Assembly: GCF_009498035.1 (NCBI RefSeq)
Contig: NZ_CP034550.1
Coordinates: 4,464,001-4,528,000, forward strand
Source of the DNA: Saccharothrix syringae
Lineage (GTDB): Bacteria; Actinomycetota; Actinomycetes; Mycobacteriales; Pseudonocardiaceae
Direction of reading: 5' to 3'
DNA length: 64,000 nt
This document shows positions 43,800-56,394 of the stretch, piece by piece. Both the position numbers and the translations under genes were made by a program. Position 1 is the first letter of the stretch, and each line of letters opens with the position of its first letter. The notes beneath the pieces are model-generated. The model worked only from the letters and a program-made list of their open reading frames with translations, searched no databases and was not told the origin of the DNA.

Positions 43800-44432
43800 A
43801 TGTTCAACCTCGGAATTGCCGCCGCACTGGCGGCCGTGATCGTGATCCCGCCGGGCGGTGCGCCGAACACCACGCCGCCCCCCGATCACATGACCATCGA
43901 CGTGGTCACCGTCAACGGCTCCGGCTGCCCGGCGGGCACCGCGGCCGTGGCGGTGTCGCCGGACAACAAAGCCTTCACCGTCACCTACAGCCAGTTCATG
44001 GCGCAGGTGGGTGTGGGCGCCCTGCCCACCGACTTCCGGAAGAACTGCCAGCTCAACCTGAGGATCAACATCCCGCAGGGCTTCACCTACGGGATCGCCC
44101 AGGCCGACTACCGCGGTTTCGCGCACCTGGAGCGGGGCGCGTCCGGTGTGGAACGGGCGAACTACTACTTCCAGGGCATGTCGCCGACGGCCTACAAGAG
44201 CCACTCCTACCCGGGCCCCTACAGCGACGACTGGCAGGCCACGGACACCACCGAACTGGCCGCGATCGTCTTCCACCCGTGTGGTGAGCAGCGGCTGTTC
44301 AACATCAACACGGAGCTGCGGGTGAGCGCCGGCTCGTCCGACCCGGCCACCACGACCAGCTTCATCTCGATGGACTCCACCGACGGCAGCGTGGAGACGA
44401 CCTACCACTTCGCGTGGAAGGAATGCCCGTGA
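43800..44432 (+). CDS. Secreted DUF4360-family protein, copy 2
   Basis: This 210-residue paralogue of the gene before it keeps the same motifs (VVTVNGSGCPAGTAAVAVS, GFTYGIAQADYRGFAHL, ATDTTE) and the four Cys. Its N-terminal hydrophobic stretch is short. ATG 43800 has GGAAGG upstream. The pair arose by tandem duplication and has diverged most at the N-terminus and around the 130-150 loop. Confidence 0.85.
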   Translation: MFNLGIAAALAAVIVIPPGGAPNTTPPPDHMTIDVVTVNGSGCPAGTAAVAVSPDNKAFTVTYSQFMAQVGVGALPTDFRKNCQLNLRINIPQGFTYGIAQADYRGFAHLERGASGVERANYYFQGMSPTAYKSHSYPGPYSDDWQATDTTELAAIVFHPCGEQRLFNINTELRVSAGSSDPATTTSFISMDSTDGSVETTYHFAWKECP

Positions 44433-44511
44433 CCCGGCGGCCTCGTCGGGGGTAGGCAGCCCGGGGCCCGGCTGAACGCGCCCGGGGCGTTCGGCGGGGG
44501 CTGGGCGTGAG

Positions 44512-44549
44512 GCCGTGTGCGACCGGACCGCGCTCCGGTCGCACACGGC
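44512..44549. terminator. Strong hairpin terminator
   Basis: A perfect 16-bp stem with a 6-base loop (CCGCGC) lies about 80 bases past the second DUF4360 gene and 12 bases past the minus-strand pseudogene stop, so it can serve both strands. Confidence 0.8.
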
Positions 44550-44560
44550 ACGATCGGCTG

Positions 44561-44768
44561 CTACCGGTTGGCGATGCCGAAGGGCACGTGCACGCAGGGG
44601 AGCGCGGAGGCCGGCTCCAGGTGGTCCTGCTGGAAGATCGCCCTGGTGATCGGCAACCCGTGGGGACAGGTTGGACGACGCGCTCGACGCGATCCCGATG
44701 ACCAGGCGGCCGTCCAGGTCGTAGGACGTGGTCCCCCAGGGCTCTTCCGTTCGGAAGAGGGACGCCAC
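44561..44768 (-). pseudogene. Remnant of a 5'-nucleotidase gene (internally deleted, frameshifted)
   Basis: From GTG 44768 the frame reads ASLFRTEEPWGTTSYDLDGRL and VIGIASSASSNL, matching the start of the cytosolic 5'-nucleotidase (NT5-I) family. About 100 bases later another frame reads ITRAIFQQDHLEPASALPCV and HVPFGIANR, then TAG at 44561, matching the family's C-terminal end (from memory: DDQ-x-HLEPAS-x-VVPCVHVPFGVAN). Both halves are in the right order, so about 230 codons between them are lost and the frame is shifted. It is therefore a decayed gene. The family identity rests on recall, not a search. Confidence 0.6.
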
Positions 44769-44832
44769 GTCCGAAGGGATTACCGGGGACCGTGTGATCG
44801 CATCCGGTCGGCGACCGAGCGAAAAGCACGAT

Positions 44833-44904
44833 GCCGGGTGGCCGGACCACGCTGTCCGGCCACCCGGCGAGGACGTCCCCGACCGCCGGACCACGCTGTC
44901 CGGC
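44833..44904 (-). terminator. Twin hairpins with the same loop after gltD
   Basis: The first (44833-44868) is a perfect 15-bp stem with loop CACGCT. The second (44885-44904) is a 7-bp stem, GCCGGAC/GTCCGGC, with the identical loop. They lie just after the gltD stop and probably end gltBD transcription. Confidence 0.75.
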
Positions 44905-44917
44905 CCCGGGAACGGCT

Positions 44918-46361
44918 TCAGGCGATCGGCCGGTCCGTCGGCTCGATCGGCCGGGGCAGCACGTGCCGCCCCGTCAGGTACGCATCCACCCCCGCGGCGG
45001 CCGAGCGGCCCTCCGCGATGGCCCACACGATCAACGACTGCCCGCGCCCCATGTCACCGGCCACGAACACGCCCTCCACCGAGGTCGCGAACGACGAGTC
45101 GCGCGCCACGTTCCCCCGCGGGTCCAGCTCGACCCCCAGCGACGTGAGCAGCCCGTCCTTCTCCGGCCCCACGAAACCCATGGCCAGCGTCACCAGCTGC
45201 GCCGGGATCTCGCGCTCCGTCCCCGGCACCGGCTCGAAGCGCCCACCGGAGGCCGCCACCTCGACCAGCTTCAGGGCCCGCACCGCACCGGCGTCGTCGC
45301 CCAGGAACTCCACCGTGGACACCGAGTACAGGCGCTCGCCGCCCTCCTCGTGGGCCGACGTCACCCGGTACAGCATCGGGTAGGTCGGCCACGGGTGCGC
45401 CTCGGCCCGCCGCTCCGGCGGCCTGGGCATGATCTCCAGCTGCGTCACCGACAGCGCGCCCTGGCGGTGGGCCGTGCCCACGCAGTCCGCGCCCGTGTCG
45501 CCGCCGCCGATGACGACGACGTGCTTGCCCGCCGCGGTGATGGGCGGTTCGGCCAGCTCGCCGCGCGCCACCCGGTTCGCCCACGGCAGGTACTCCATCG
45601 CCTGGTGGACGCCCGCGAGCGAACGGCCGGGCACCGGCAGGTCCCGCCACGCGGTCGCGCCGCCGGCCAGCACCACCGCGTCGTGCTCCGAGCGCAGCTG
45701 CTCGACCGTGACGTCCGCGCCGACGTTCACGCCCGTGCGGAACTCGGTGCCCTCGGCGCGCATCTGCTCCAGCCGCCGGTCCAGGCGCCACTTCTCCATC
45801 TTGAACTCGGGGATGCCGTACCGCAGCAGCCCGCCGATGGCGTCGGCGCGCTCCAGCACCACCACGGAGTGCCCGGCGCGGGTCAGCTGCTGCGCCGCGG
45901 CCAGCCCGGCCGGGCCGGAGCCGACGACCGCGACCTTCTTGCCGGTGCGGGTCGCGGGTACCTGCGGGGTCACCCAGCCCTCGTCCCACGCCCGGTCGAT
46001 GATGGAGATCTCGACCCGCTTGATGGTGACCGGGTCGCCGTTGATCCCGACCACGCACGCGGCCTCGCACGGCGCGGGGCACAGCGTCCCGGTGAACTCC
46101 GGGAAGTTGTTGGTCGCGTGCAGCCGCTCCGACGCCTTGCGCCAGTCGTCGCGCCACACCAGGTTGTTCCACTCCGGGATCAGGTTCCCCAGTGGACAGC
46201 CCTGGTGGCAGAACGGGATGCCGCAGTCCATGCACCGGCCGGCCTGCTTCTCCAGCCGGGGGCGCTCGAACTCCTCGTACACCTCGCGCCAGTCGCGCAG
46301 CCGCAGGAACACCGGCCGGCTGCGCGGGACCTCCCGCTCGGTGGTGAGGAAGCCGCGGGGG

Positions 46362-46369
<8 letters not shown>
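44918..46369 (-). CDS. gltD: Glutamate synthase small (beta) subunit
   Basis: This 483-residue subunit passes electrons from NADPH to the large subunit. N-terminal Cys groups for two 4Fe-4S clusters are present ([19 protein letters not shown] and [13 protein letters not shown]). The FAD motif [18 protein letters not shown] and the NADPH motif [15 protein letters not shown] follow, ending [25 protein letters not shown] residues. The start overlaps the gltB stop by 8 bases, so translation is coupled. It makes glutamate from glutamine and 2-oxoglutarate with gltB. Confidence 0.97.
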
Positions 46370-50864
<4,495 letters not shown>

Positions 50865-51139
50865 AACGGGCCCTCCCGTGGCGTCGTCAGTTCGCCTGTT
50901 TCCGGGCAAACGGATGCGGCCGAGCCCCCGCGCGCGGCTTTACGCGGGCAGGTCGGCCTGCTGGTGTTGACCGTGGAACCACGCCGGGAAGGTCTACGGC
51001 GTGGGGACCGCACGCCGTTGTGCGGGAGATGCACTTCCTGGCACGCGCCCGCCGGGGCCCGATGGGGCCGCTGGAGCGCGCAGAGCGGTGAGCCGGGGTT
51101 GCCGGGGTCTTGTGACGATAATGTGAATTCGGGGTTATG

Positions 51140-51225
51140 GCGCTAGCCCGACAGGGCGTCGTGGTGAAGACCACCCCTACTTGACGCCGTTAGCACTAAT
51201 GGGTTACACCCGATTGGGCTAGCGC
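51140..51225 (-). ncRNA. Possible structured leader RNA of gltB (three-way junction)
   Basis: On the minus strand a 10-bp outer stem (GCGCTAGCCC, 51216-51225 with 51140-51149) encloses three parts: a 4-bp hairpin (51201-51211), a 6-bp stem GGCGTC/GACGCC (51183-51188 with 51155-51160) and, inside it, a 5-bp GTGGT/ACCAC hairpin with a CUUC loop. All pair without mismatch. It lies in the gltB upstream region. It matches no riboswitch I recall, and it could instead be DNA operators. Confidence 0.45.
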
Positions 51226-51251
51226 TCCACTGGTCCAAGCCGCCCCGCGGA

Positions 51252-51464
51252 TCAGGCCCCGCTTCGGCGGGCCGCTCTCGCGCAGGCGCCGGCGGCACCG
51301 AGGAACAGGATCGCCACGACGGCCTGCCACCAGGCGGCCTCGGTCGCGGCCAGCAGGCCATTCACGCTCCCCACCAGGGCGAACAGGGCGGCGAGCAGTG
51401 TCCAGACCCGGCGTTCGGCCTTCTCCGAACGGGGTACCAGGACAGGGGTGGGCGGGTGGGTCAC
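51252..51464 (-). CDS. Small two-span membrane protein
   Basis: 70 residues from GTG 51464, which has GGAGG 8 bases upstream. A polar N-terminus (THPPTPVLVPRSEKAERR) is followed by two hydrophobic helices joined by a short loop (NGLLAATEAAWW), ending in a basic AARRSGA. The layout matches the small protein at 12569-12739. Function is unknown. Confidence 0.65.
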   Translation of the reverse strand: MTHPPTPVLVPRSEKAERRVWTLLAALFALVGSVNGLLAATEAAWWQAVVAILFLGAAGACARAARRSGA

Positions 51465-51605
51465 GGCGGGCACCTCCAGTCGGGGACCTGTCGCTCCCGA
51501 TGGCGACAAGGCGGTCTCGTGTACCCGCACTTTGCGTAGATCACACCGGGCAGGGCCCGGCACCTTCGGTGATCCGCGAACTGGGTGAACTCTGTGTAAC
51601 CGGGA

Positions 51606-52310
51606 TTACCCCATCGTTACTCCGAACAGGAGACCGACGTAGTAGGTGACGATCATCGTGAGTGACCCCACCACGACGTTGCGGCGCACCGCTCGGCCAA
51701 CCGGGCTCGCGCCGAGCCGGGCGCTGACCACGCCGGTGAGCACCAGCCCGACCAGCACGGCCACCGCGCACGCCCACACCCGCCACGCCGTCGGCGGCAG
51801 CACGATCGCCACCAGCGGCACGAGCGCGCCCGCCGCGAAGGCGATCAGCGACGCCCAGGCGGCCTGCCACGGGTTGGTCAGGTTGTCGGGGTCGATCTGC
51901 AGCTCGGCCTCGGCGTGGGCGCGCAGCGCGTCCTTCTCGGTCAGCTCGTGCGCGACCCGCTCGGCCAGCTCCGCCGACAGGCCCTTGTCCTGGTAGATCC
52001 CGGCGAGCTCGCGCTCCTCCTCCTCGGGCATCTCGCGCAGCTCGCGGGCCTCCAGGGTCAGCGCGGCCCGCTCGGTGTCGCGCTGGGTGCTGACCGAGAC
52101 GTACTCGCCGCCCGCCATCGACAGCGAACCCGCGACCAGCCCGGCGACGCCCGCGGCGAGGATGGCGGTGCGGTCGGCGGTGGCGCCCGCGACGCCGACC
52201 ACCAGGCCCGCGGTGGACACGATCCCGTCGTTGGCGCCCAGCACACCGGCGCGCAGCCAGTTCAGCCGTCCGGAGAGGTCGTCGTGGTGCGGTTCGCCTG
52301 CGTGCGTCAT
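51606..52310 (-). CDS. VIT1/CCC1-family iron/manganese transporter
   Basis: This 234-residue protein has the family start RLNWLRAGVLGANDGIVSTAGL, then LVAGSLSMAGGEYVSVSTQRD (the metal-path Met and Glu are here), a cytoplasmic acidic metal-binding hairpin (about 85-135; E-x-x-E repeats in MPEEEERELAGIYQ) and three more membrane spans. It should move ferrous iron or manganese out of the cytoplasm. ATG 52310 gives the standard N-terminus. Confidence 0.93.
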   Translation of the reverse strand: MTHAGEPHHDDLSGRLNWLRAGVLGANDGIVSTAGLVVGVAGATADRTAILAAGVAGLVAGSLSMAGGEYVSVSTQRDTERAALTLEARELREMPEEEERELAGIYQDKGLSAELAERVAHELTEKDALRAHAEAELQIDPDNLTNPWQAAWASLIAFAAGALVPLVAIVLPPTAWRVWACAVAVLVGLVLTGVVSARLGASPVGRAVRRNVVVGSLTMIVTYYVGLLFGVTMG

Positions 52311-52454
52311 GACCGGAATCGAACCACCCGCCGCGCTACCGGGTGGTGCGGAGGTCGCGAACGGGTGACAGGGGTGGACGGCGGGCCGCGCGTTCTGCCC
52401 GTGATCGACCCGGGTGTGACGAATGGGGGATTGCGTTGGTCGTCGGGAGGGGGG

Positions 52455-53666
52455 TCAGCGGGCGGGTCCCACCTCGGCCGGCAGCCGCCTGACGGAGCGC
52501 ACGGCCAGCGCCGCCGGCGCGCTCAGCACGGCGACCAGCGCGCCGGCGAGCAGCACGGCGCCCACGCCGACGCGCTCGGCCGCCGGGCCGGCCAGCGCCA
52601 TGCCAACCGGCGTGGCGGCCAGGCCGACGACGGTGGCGAAGCCGGTGGCCCGGGCGACGAGGTCGGCGGGCACGTGCACCTGCCGGGCGGTGTCGGTGAG
52701 CACGGCGTGGAGGGCGGCCTGCGCCCCGGCGGGCACGGCCGCGGCGGCGAGCACCGCTGTTGGCGCGCCGGCGGCGAGCAGGACCAGCAGCGGGGCCAGG
52801 GCGACGGGGACGGTGACGGCCGTCCGGAGCGGGTGGCGCGGTCGCAGGCGCAGGGCGAGGGCGCCGCCCAGCAGCGCGCCGACGGCGTAGCCGTTGCCGA
52901 TGAGCGCCCAGGCCAGGGGGCCGCCCAGGCGCTGGTCGGCGATGACCGGGCCGAGGACCAGGAACGGGGAGACGCAGGCGCCGTTGACGAGGGCGACCTG
53001 GACGGTGGTGGCCTGCAACCAGGGGCGGGCGCGGAAGTCGCGCCACCCGTGCCGCGCGGCGTCCAGCAGTGCCGGTCGCGGTGCGGTGGGCCGGTCCGGG
53101 ACCCGCAGGGCGGCGAGCGCGGCGGCGCTGACCGCGAAGGTGACCGCGTCCGCGGCGAAGGACGCGCCCGCGCCGACCGCGGCCACCAGCGCCGCCGACA
53201 CCACCGGGGCGACGAGGGTGGCGGCGTGCTGGGCGGTGGTGAGCAGGGCGTTGGCCCGGTGGCGTTGCGCCGGGGGCACCACATCGGCGACCAGCCCCGC
53301 CGCGGCGGGGGTGAAGAAGGCGCCGGCCGCGCCCGCGACGGCCTGCAGGGCGGCCAGGTGCCACGGGGTCGCGGTCCCGGTGAGCAGCAGGGCGGCCGTC
53401 AGGGCCTGGGAGGCGCAGCGGACGACGTCGGTGACGAGCATGACCGCCCGGCGCGACAGCAGGTCGCCCACCACCCCGCCGACGAGGGTCAGCACGACCA
53501 CCGGCAACCGGCCGGCGAGCAGCACCAGGCCCACCTCGGTCGGTGACGCGCCGAGCCGCAGCGCGCCGAACGCCAGCGCCACGGGGACCATGCCGTCACC
53601 GAGGTGGGAGGACGTGCGGGCGAGTAAGTAGCGGCGGAAGGCCGGGGTGCGCAGCAGCGGGGTCAC
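52455..53666 (-). CDS. MFS transporter (EntS/DHA3-type exporter)
   Basis: About 403 residues with 10 to 12 hydrophobic segments. Motif A is present as GGVVGDLLSRRAVMLVTD after segment 2, and GAFFTPAAAGLVADVVPPAQRHRANAL is typical of DHA3 (antibiotic or siderophore) exporters. GTG 53666 (TPLLRTPAFRRYLLARTSSHLGDG) fits the family start; longer GTG 53690 is possible. No adjacent regulator or biosynthetic gene shows the substrate. Confidence 0.88.
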   Translation of the reverse strand: MTPLLRTPAFRRYLLARTSSHLGDGMVPVALAFGALRLGASPTEVGLVLLAGRLPVVVLTLVGGVVGDLLSRRAVMLVTDVVRCASQALTAALLLTGTATPWHLAALQAVAGAAGAFFTPAAAGLVADVVPPAQRHRANALLTTAQHAATLVAPVVSAALVAAVGAGASFAADAVTFAVSAAALAALRVPDRPTAPRPALLDAARHGWRDFRARPWLQATTVQVALVNGACVSPFLVLGPVIADQRLGGPLAWALIGNGYAVGALLGGALALRLRPRHPLRTAVTVPVALAPLLVLLAAGAPTAVLAAAAVPAGAQAALHAVLTDTARQVHVPADLVARATGFATVVGLAATPVGMALAGPAAERVGVGAVLLAGALVAVLSAPAALAVRSVRRLPAEVGPAR

Positions 53667-53714
53667 GGGCGTGAACCTGCCGGCCCCCACCGACAACCCG
53701 GCCGGTCCGCGGGT

Positions 53715-54083
53715 TCAGTCGAGGCAGCGCAACCACACCACGCGCGGCCCGCCGACGCCCTCCCCGCCGGCGTCCACGTCCACGACGCCCAGCCGCACGC
53801 GGGTCCTCACGGCGGTGTCGGTGCCGACGCAGGTGGGGCCGTCCCCGGAGTGCCACGCGTTGTCCCGGCCGGCCCACCACGCGCCCGCGATCTCGTAGCC
53901 GTTGCCCTCGCGGGTGTCGTCGCCGTCGTGCAACGAGATCGCGGTCCCCGCCGCGTTCGGCACCGCCCAGCCCTCGACGACCTCGGGGGTCGCGCCGTGC
54001 CGCGTGGTGAACGACCAGGCCCCGACCGCGGCCGCGGCGATCAGACCTGCCGCCACGGGGGGTACGAGCCGCTTCGCATCCAT
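53715..54083 (-). CDS. Small exported or membrane-anchored protein, unknown
   Basis: 122 residues: a basic start, one hydrophobic segment (about 8-25) and a polar remainder with two Cys (PTCVGTD and LRCLD), which could be a disulphide outside the cell. The frame has the G/C third-base bias of a real gene. I do not recognise the family. Confidence 0.6.
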   Translation of the reverse strand: MDAKRLVPPVAAGLIAAAAVGAWSFTTRHGATPEVVEGWAVPNAAGTAISLHDGDDTREGNGYEIAGAWWAGRDNAWHSGDGPTCVGTDTAVRTRVRLGVVDVDAGGEGVGGPRVVWLRCLD

Positions 54084-54169
54084 GGTCGGTTCATATCAGC
54101 ACCGCGGCCGGCTTGACCTCGGGTCGACCCGGTCGGTGGTTCGCGGTGCGGGACCGGGAGGTCGCGGTC

Positions 54170-54721
54170 CTAGCCGGACTCGACGATCCGCCACTGCGGC
54201 CCGTTGACCCAGGTGGCCTCCAGGCGGGAGCGGTGGCCGGGGCCGGTGAACTCGACCACCACCGCGTCGGCGGGCTGCTCGACGGTGGCCGCGAAGCCCT
54301 GGCGCGGGGTGGCCGAGATCGGCTGCATGTCGCGGGCGGCGAAGCGGACCGCGGCGACGCCGCCCTGGAGGCGGAAGCTGCGCAGGTACACCTGCTCGCC
54401 GTCCTGCTCGGTCCAGGTGCCCTGCTCCGACGGCAGCGGCGGGGGTGCGGCGGTCGTCGTGGTCGTCGCGGGGGTGGCGGTCGTGGTCGTCGGTTCCGGG
54501 GTGGTGGTCGTGGGGAGCGCGGTGGTCGTGGTGGCCGTCGGGACCGCGGTGGTCGTCGTGGTCGAGGGGACCGCGGAGGACTGCTGGACGGGACCGGCGA
54601 CCGCGCGCGGCCGCTCCGGCACGCCCGCTTCGAGCACGGACCGGATGCCCAGCCAGGACAGCACCACCGCGACCGCGGTCGAGGCCGACCACGCCGCGAA
54701 ATACTGCAGGCCCCTGCGCAC
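54170..54721 (-). CDS. Membrane-anchored protein with Thr-rich spacer, unknown
   Basis: About 183 residues. One N-terminal transmembrane helix (about 6-28), a long Thr/Pro spacer (about 50-93) and a C-terminal domain of about 85 residues (VYLRSFRLQGGVAAVRFAA ... WVNGPQWRIVESG). CAGGAT lies 6 bases before GTG 54721, so the transcript is probably leaderless. It ends in the same direction as the ArsR gene, 20 bases downstream of it. Confidence 0.65.
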   Translation of the reverse strand: MRRGLQYFAAWSASTAVAVVLSWLGIRSVLEAGVPERPRAVAGPVQQSSAVPSTTTTTAVPTATTTTALPTTTTPEPTTTTATPATTTTTAAPPPLPSEQGTWTEQDGEQVYLRSFRLQGGVAAVRFAARDMQPISATPRQGFAATVEQPADAVVVEFTGPGHRSRLEATWVNGPQWRIVESG

Positions 54722-54741
54722 GCGGCCATCCTGCCGGCGGG

Positions 54742-55107
54742 TCAGCTCCCGGGTTCGCCCACCCGCCGCACGCAGGTGGTCACGTGGTGGCCCACGTCGT
54801 CGCCCTCGGCGGCGGCCAGCACGGTGTCGAGCAGGTGCGGGAAGCGGGCGTCCAGGTCCTCCCGGCGCAGCCGTATGTAGCAGCGGGTGCCCTCCTCGCG
54901 CCGCCAGGTCACGCCCGCGGCGTTGAGGACCTTGAGGTGGTGGCTGAGCGTCGACTTGGCCACCGGGGCGGTGAACTCGCCGAAGTAGCGCTCCTCGCCG
55001 TCGGCCAGCAGCCGGACCAGGCCGATCCGCAGCGGGTCGCTGAGCGCCGCGAGGACGTCGGGCAGGCTGAGCTGCTCGACGTCCGGGTTGGACTCCTGGT
55101 GGCGCAC
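54742..55107 (-). CDS. ArsR-family transcriptional regulator
   Basis: This 121-residue winged-helix repressor has the ArsR core: LAALSDPLRIGLVRLLADGE, then VAKSTLSHHLKVLNAAGVTWRREEGTRCYI. No metal-binding CVC motif is present in the recognition region, so it probably does not sense metals. TAGACT (55114-55119) lies 6 bases before GTG 55107 (leaderless). It is divergent from an SDR gene; two GTTCG/CGAAC palindromes lie between, and it likely represses both genes. Confidence 0.92.
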   Translation of the reverse strand: MRHQESNPDVEQLSLPDVLAALSDPLRIGLVRLLADGEERYFGEFTAPVAKSTLSHHLKVLNAAGVTWRREEGTRCYIRLRREDLDARFPHLLDTVLAAAEGDDVGHHVTTCVRRVGEPGS

Positions 55108-55122
55108 GGGGACAGTCTAGTT

Positions 55123-55140
55123 GTTCGACGGATTGCGAAC
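55123..55140. promoter_or_regulatory. Operator 1: GTTCG-N8-CGAAC
   Basis: It shares its half-sites with the larger palindrome at 55163-55187. It lies just upstream of the arsR -10 and overlaps TTGCGA, the -35 of the SDR promoter, so binding could shut both directions. Confidence 0.6.
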
Positions 55141-55162
55141 AGGGGGCGCGAGGCACTACGTT
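55134..55162 (+). promoter_or_regulatory. Promoter of the SDR gene
   Basis: TTGCGA (55134-55139) and TACGTT (55157-55162) are separated by 17 bases. The expected transcription start lies inside the perfect palindrome that follows. Confidence 0.55.
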
Positions 55163-55187
55163 GTTCGATGTTCAGCGAACATCGAAC
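55163..55187. promoter_or_regulatory. Operator 2: perfect 25-bp palindrome
   Basis: GTTCGATGTTC (55163-55173) and its exact complement (55177-55187) flank the centre AGC. It covers the expected start of SDR transcription. An ArsR dimer site is the simplest reading. Confidence 0.7.
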
Positions 55188-55202
55188 GTTGGGGGTTGGA
55201 AC

Positions 55203-55934
55203 ATGGAGTTCGACGGGCAGGTCGCCCTGGTCACCGGCAGCACCGCGGGCATCGGCCGCGAGACCGCGCGGCTGCTGGCGCTCGGCGGCGCCCAGGTGGT
55301 CGTCTCCGGCCGGGACGCCGCGCGCGGCGCCGAGACCGTGGCGGCCATCGAGGCCGACGGCGGGCGGGCGAAGTTCGTCGCCGCCGACCTGGCGGACCTG
55401 GACTCGGTCCGCGAGCTGGCCGCCGCGGCGGGCGAGGTCGACGTGCTGGTGAACAACGCGGGCATCTTCCCGTTCGCGCTCACGCCGGAGCAGGACCCGC
55501 AGGTCTACCAGCTGCTGTTCGACGTCAACGTCCGGGCGCCGTTCTTCCTCGGCGCGGCGCTGCTGCCGGGCATGGTCGAGCGGGGGCGGGGGAGCGTGGT
55601 GAACGTGTCCACCTCGGCCACCGAGGTCGGCATGGCGGGCGCCGCGGTGTACGCGGCGACCAAGGGTGCGCTGGAGGCGCTGACCCGGACGTGGGCCGTG
55701 GAGTTCCGCGGTACCGGCGTGCGGGTCAACACGGTGTCCCCGGGTGCGACGGCGACCGAGGCGGCGCTGGCGTTGACCGAGGGCGCGGCGAGGCACATCG
55801 GTGAGGCGTCCGCGCTGGGGCGCATCGGCGAGCCGCGGGAGATCGCGGAGGCGATCGTGTTCCTGGCCTCGCCGCGGGCCGCGTACGTGCACGGGGAGAA
55901 GCTGCTGGTCGACGGTGGGTTGACGATCGTCTGA
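55203..55934 (+). CDS. SDR-family oxidoreductase
   Basis: This 243-residue short-chain dehydrogenase has the cofactor motif VTGSTAGIGRETA (TGxxxGxG), VSGRD after strand 2 (Arg suggests NADP), NNAGIFPF, catalytic Ser in NVSTSATE and Tyr-x3-Lys in YAATKGAL. ATG 55203 has a G-rich stretch GGGGGTTGG upstream. It is controlled by the divergent ArsR protein through two palindromes. The substrate is unknown. Confidence 0.93.
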   Translation: MEFDGQVALVTGSTAGIGRETARLLALGGAQVVVSGRDAARGAETVAAIEADGGRAKFVAADLADLDSVRELAAAAGEVDVLVNNAGIFPFALTPEQDPQVYQLLFDVNVRAPFFLGAALLPGMVERGRGSVVNVSTSATEVGMAGAAVYAATKGALEALTRTWAVEFRGTGVRVNTVSPGATATEAALALTEGAARHIGEASALGRIGEPREIAEAIVFLASPRAAYVHGEKLLVDGGLTIV

Positions 55935-55984
55935 CCGGTCGGGTGGGTGCGCCGGTCCGGTTCGCCGGGCCGGTCACTCCCGGG

Positions 55985-56329
55985 TTCAAGACGCCTAGGC
56001 GTCGTAGTGGCCGGGTGGCGCAGGGCGGTGTGCGGTCCTCTGGTTTCCGGGATGACCCGGACGACGGTGTTGGCGGTGCCGGCGGACAGCGTGTCGCGGG
56101 TGGACTGGTCGGCGTTGCAGACGCCGAGCAGGAAGAAGATGTCGTCCCGGGACGTGCCGGTCTCCAGCTTGGTCAGCTTGCCCGCCGACCACCCCAGGGT
56201 GGTCACCATGTCCTTGAACGAAATGCCCGACCGGCGTTGGACCGTGCGCAGGTAGGCGCCCAGTTCACGGCTGTGGGCGGTGCTCGTGCGCCCAGGGGAG
56301 TCGGTTCCGTCATGGAATTCCCTTCGCAT
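55985..56329 (-). pseudogene. Truncated XRE-family regulator (N-terminal part)
   Basis: From ATG 56329 the frame reads a helix-turn-helix of the Scr1/DUF5753 type: RELGAYLRTVQRRSGISFKD, VTTLGWSAGKLTKLETGTS, FFLLGVCNADQSTRD. After about 100 residues the resemblance stops and the frame runs on without a stop across the SDR gene, so the C-terminal two thirds of a normal 280-residue regulator are missing. The exact 3' limit of the remnant is uncertain. Confidence 0.55.
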
Positions 56330-56394
56330 TGGGTGACGCCCGGTGTCGGGTTTTGTCGGAAGGGAACCGCAATTAATGGTTGCGCCGACGCGCC

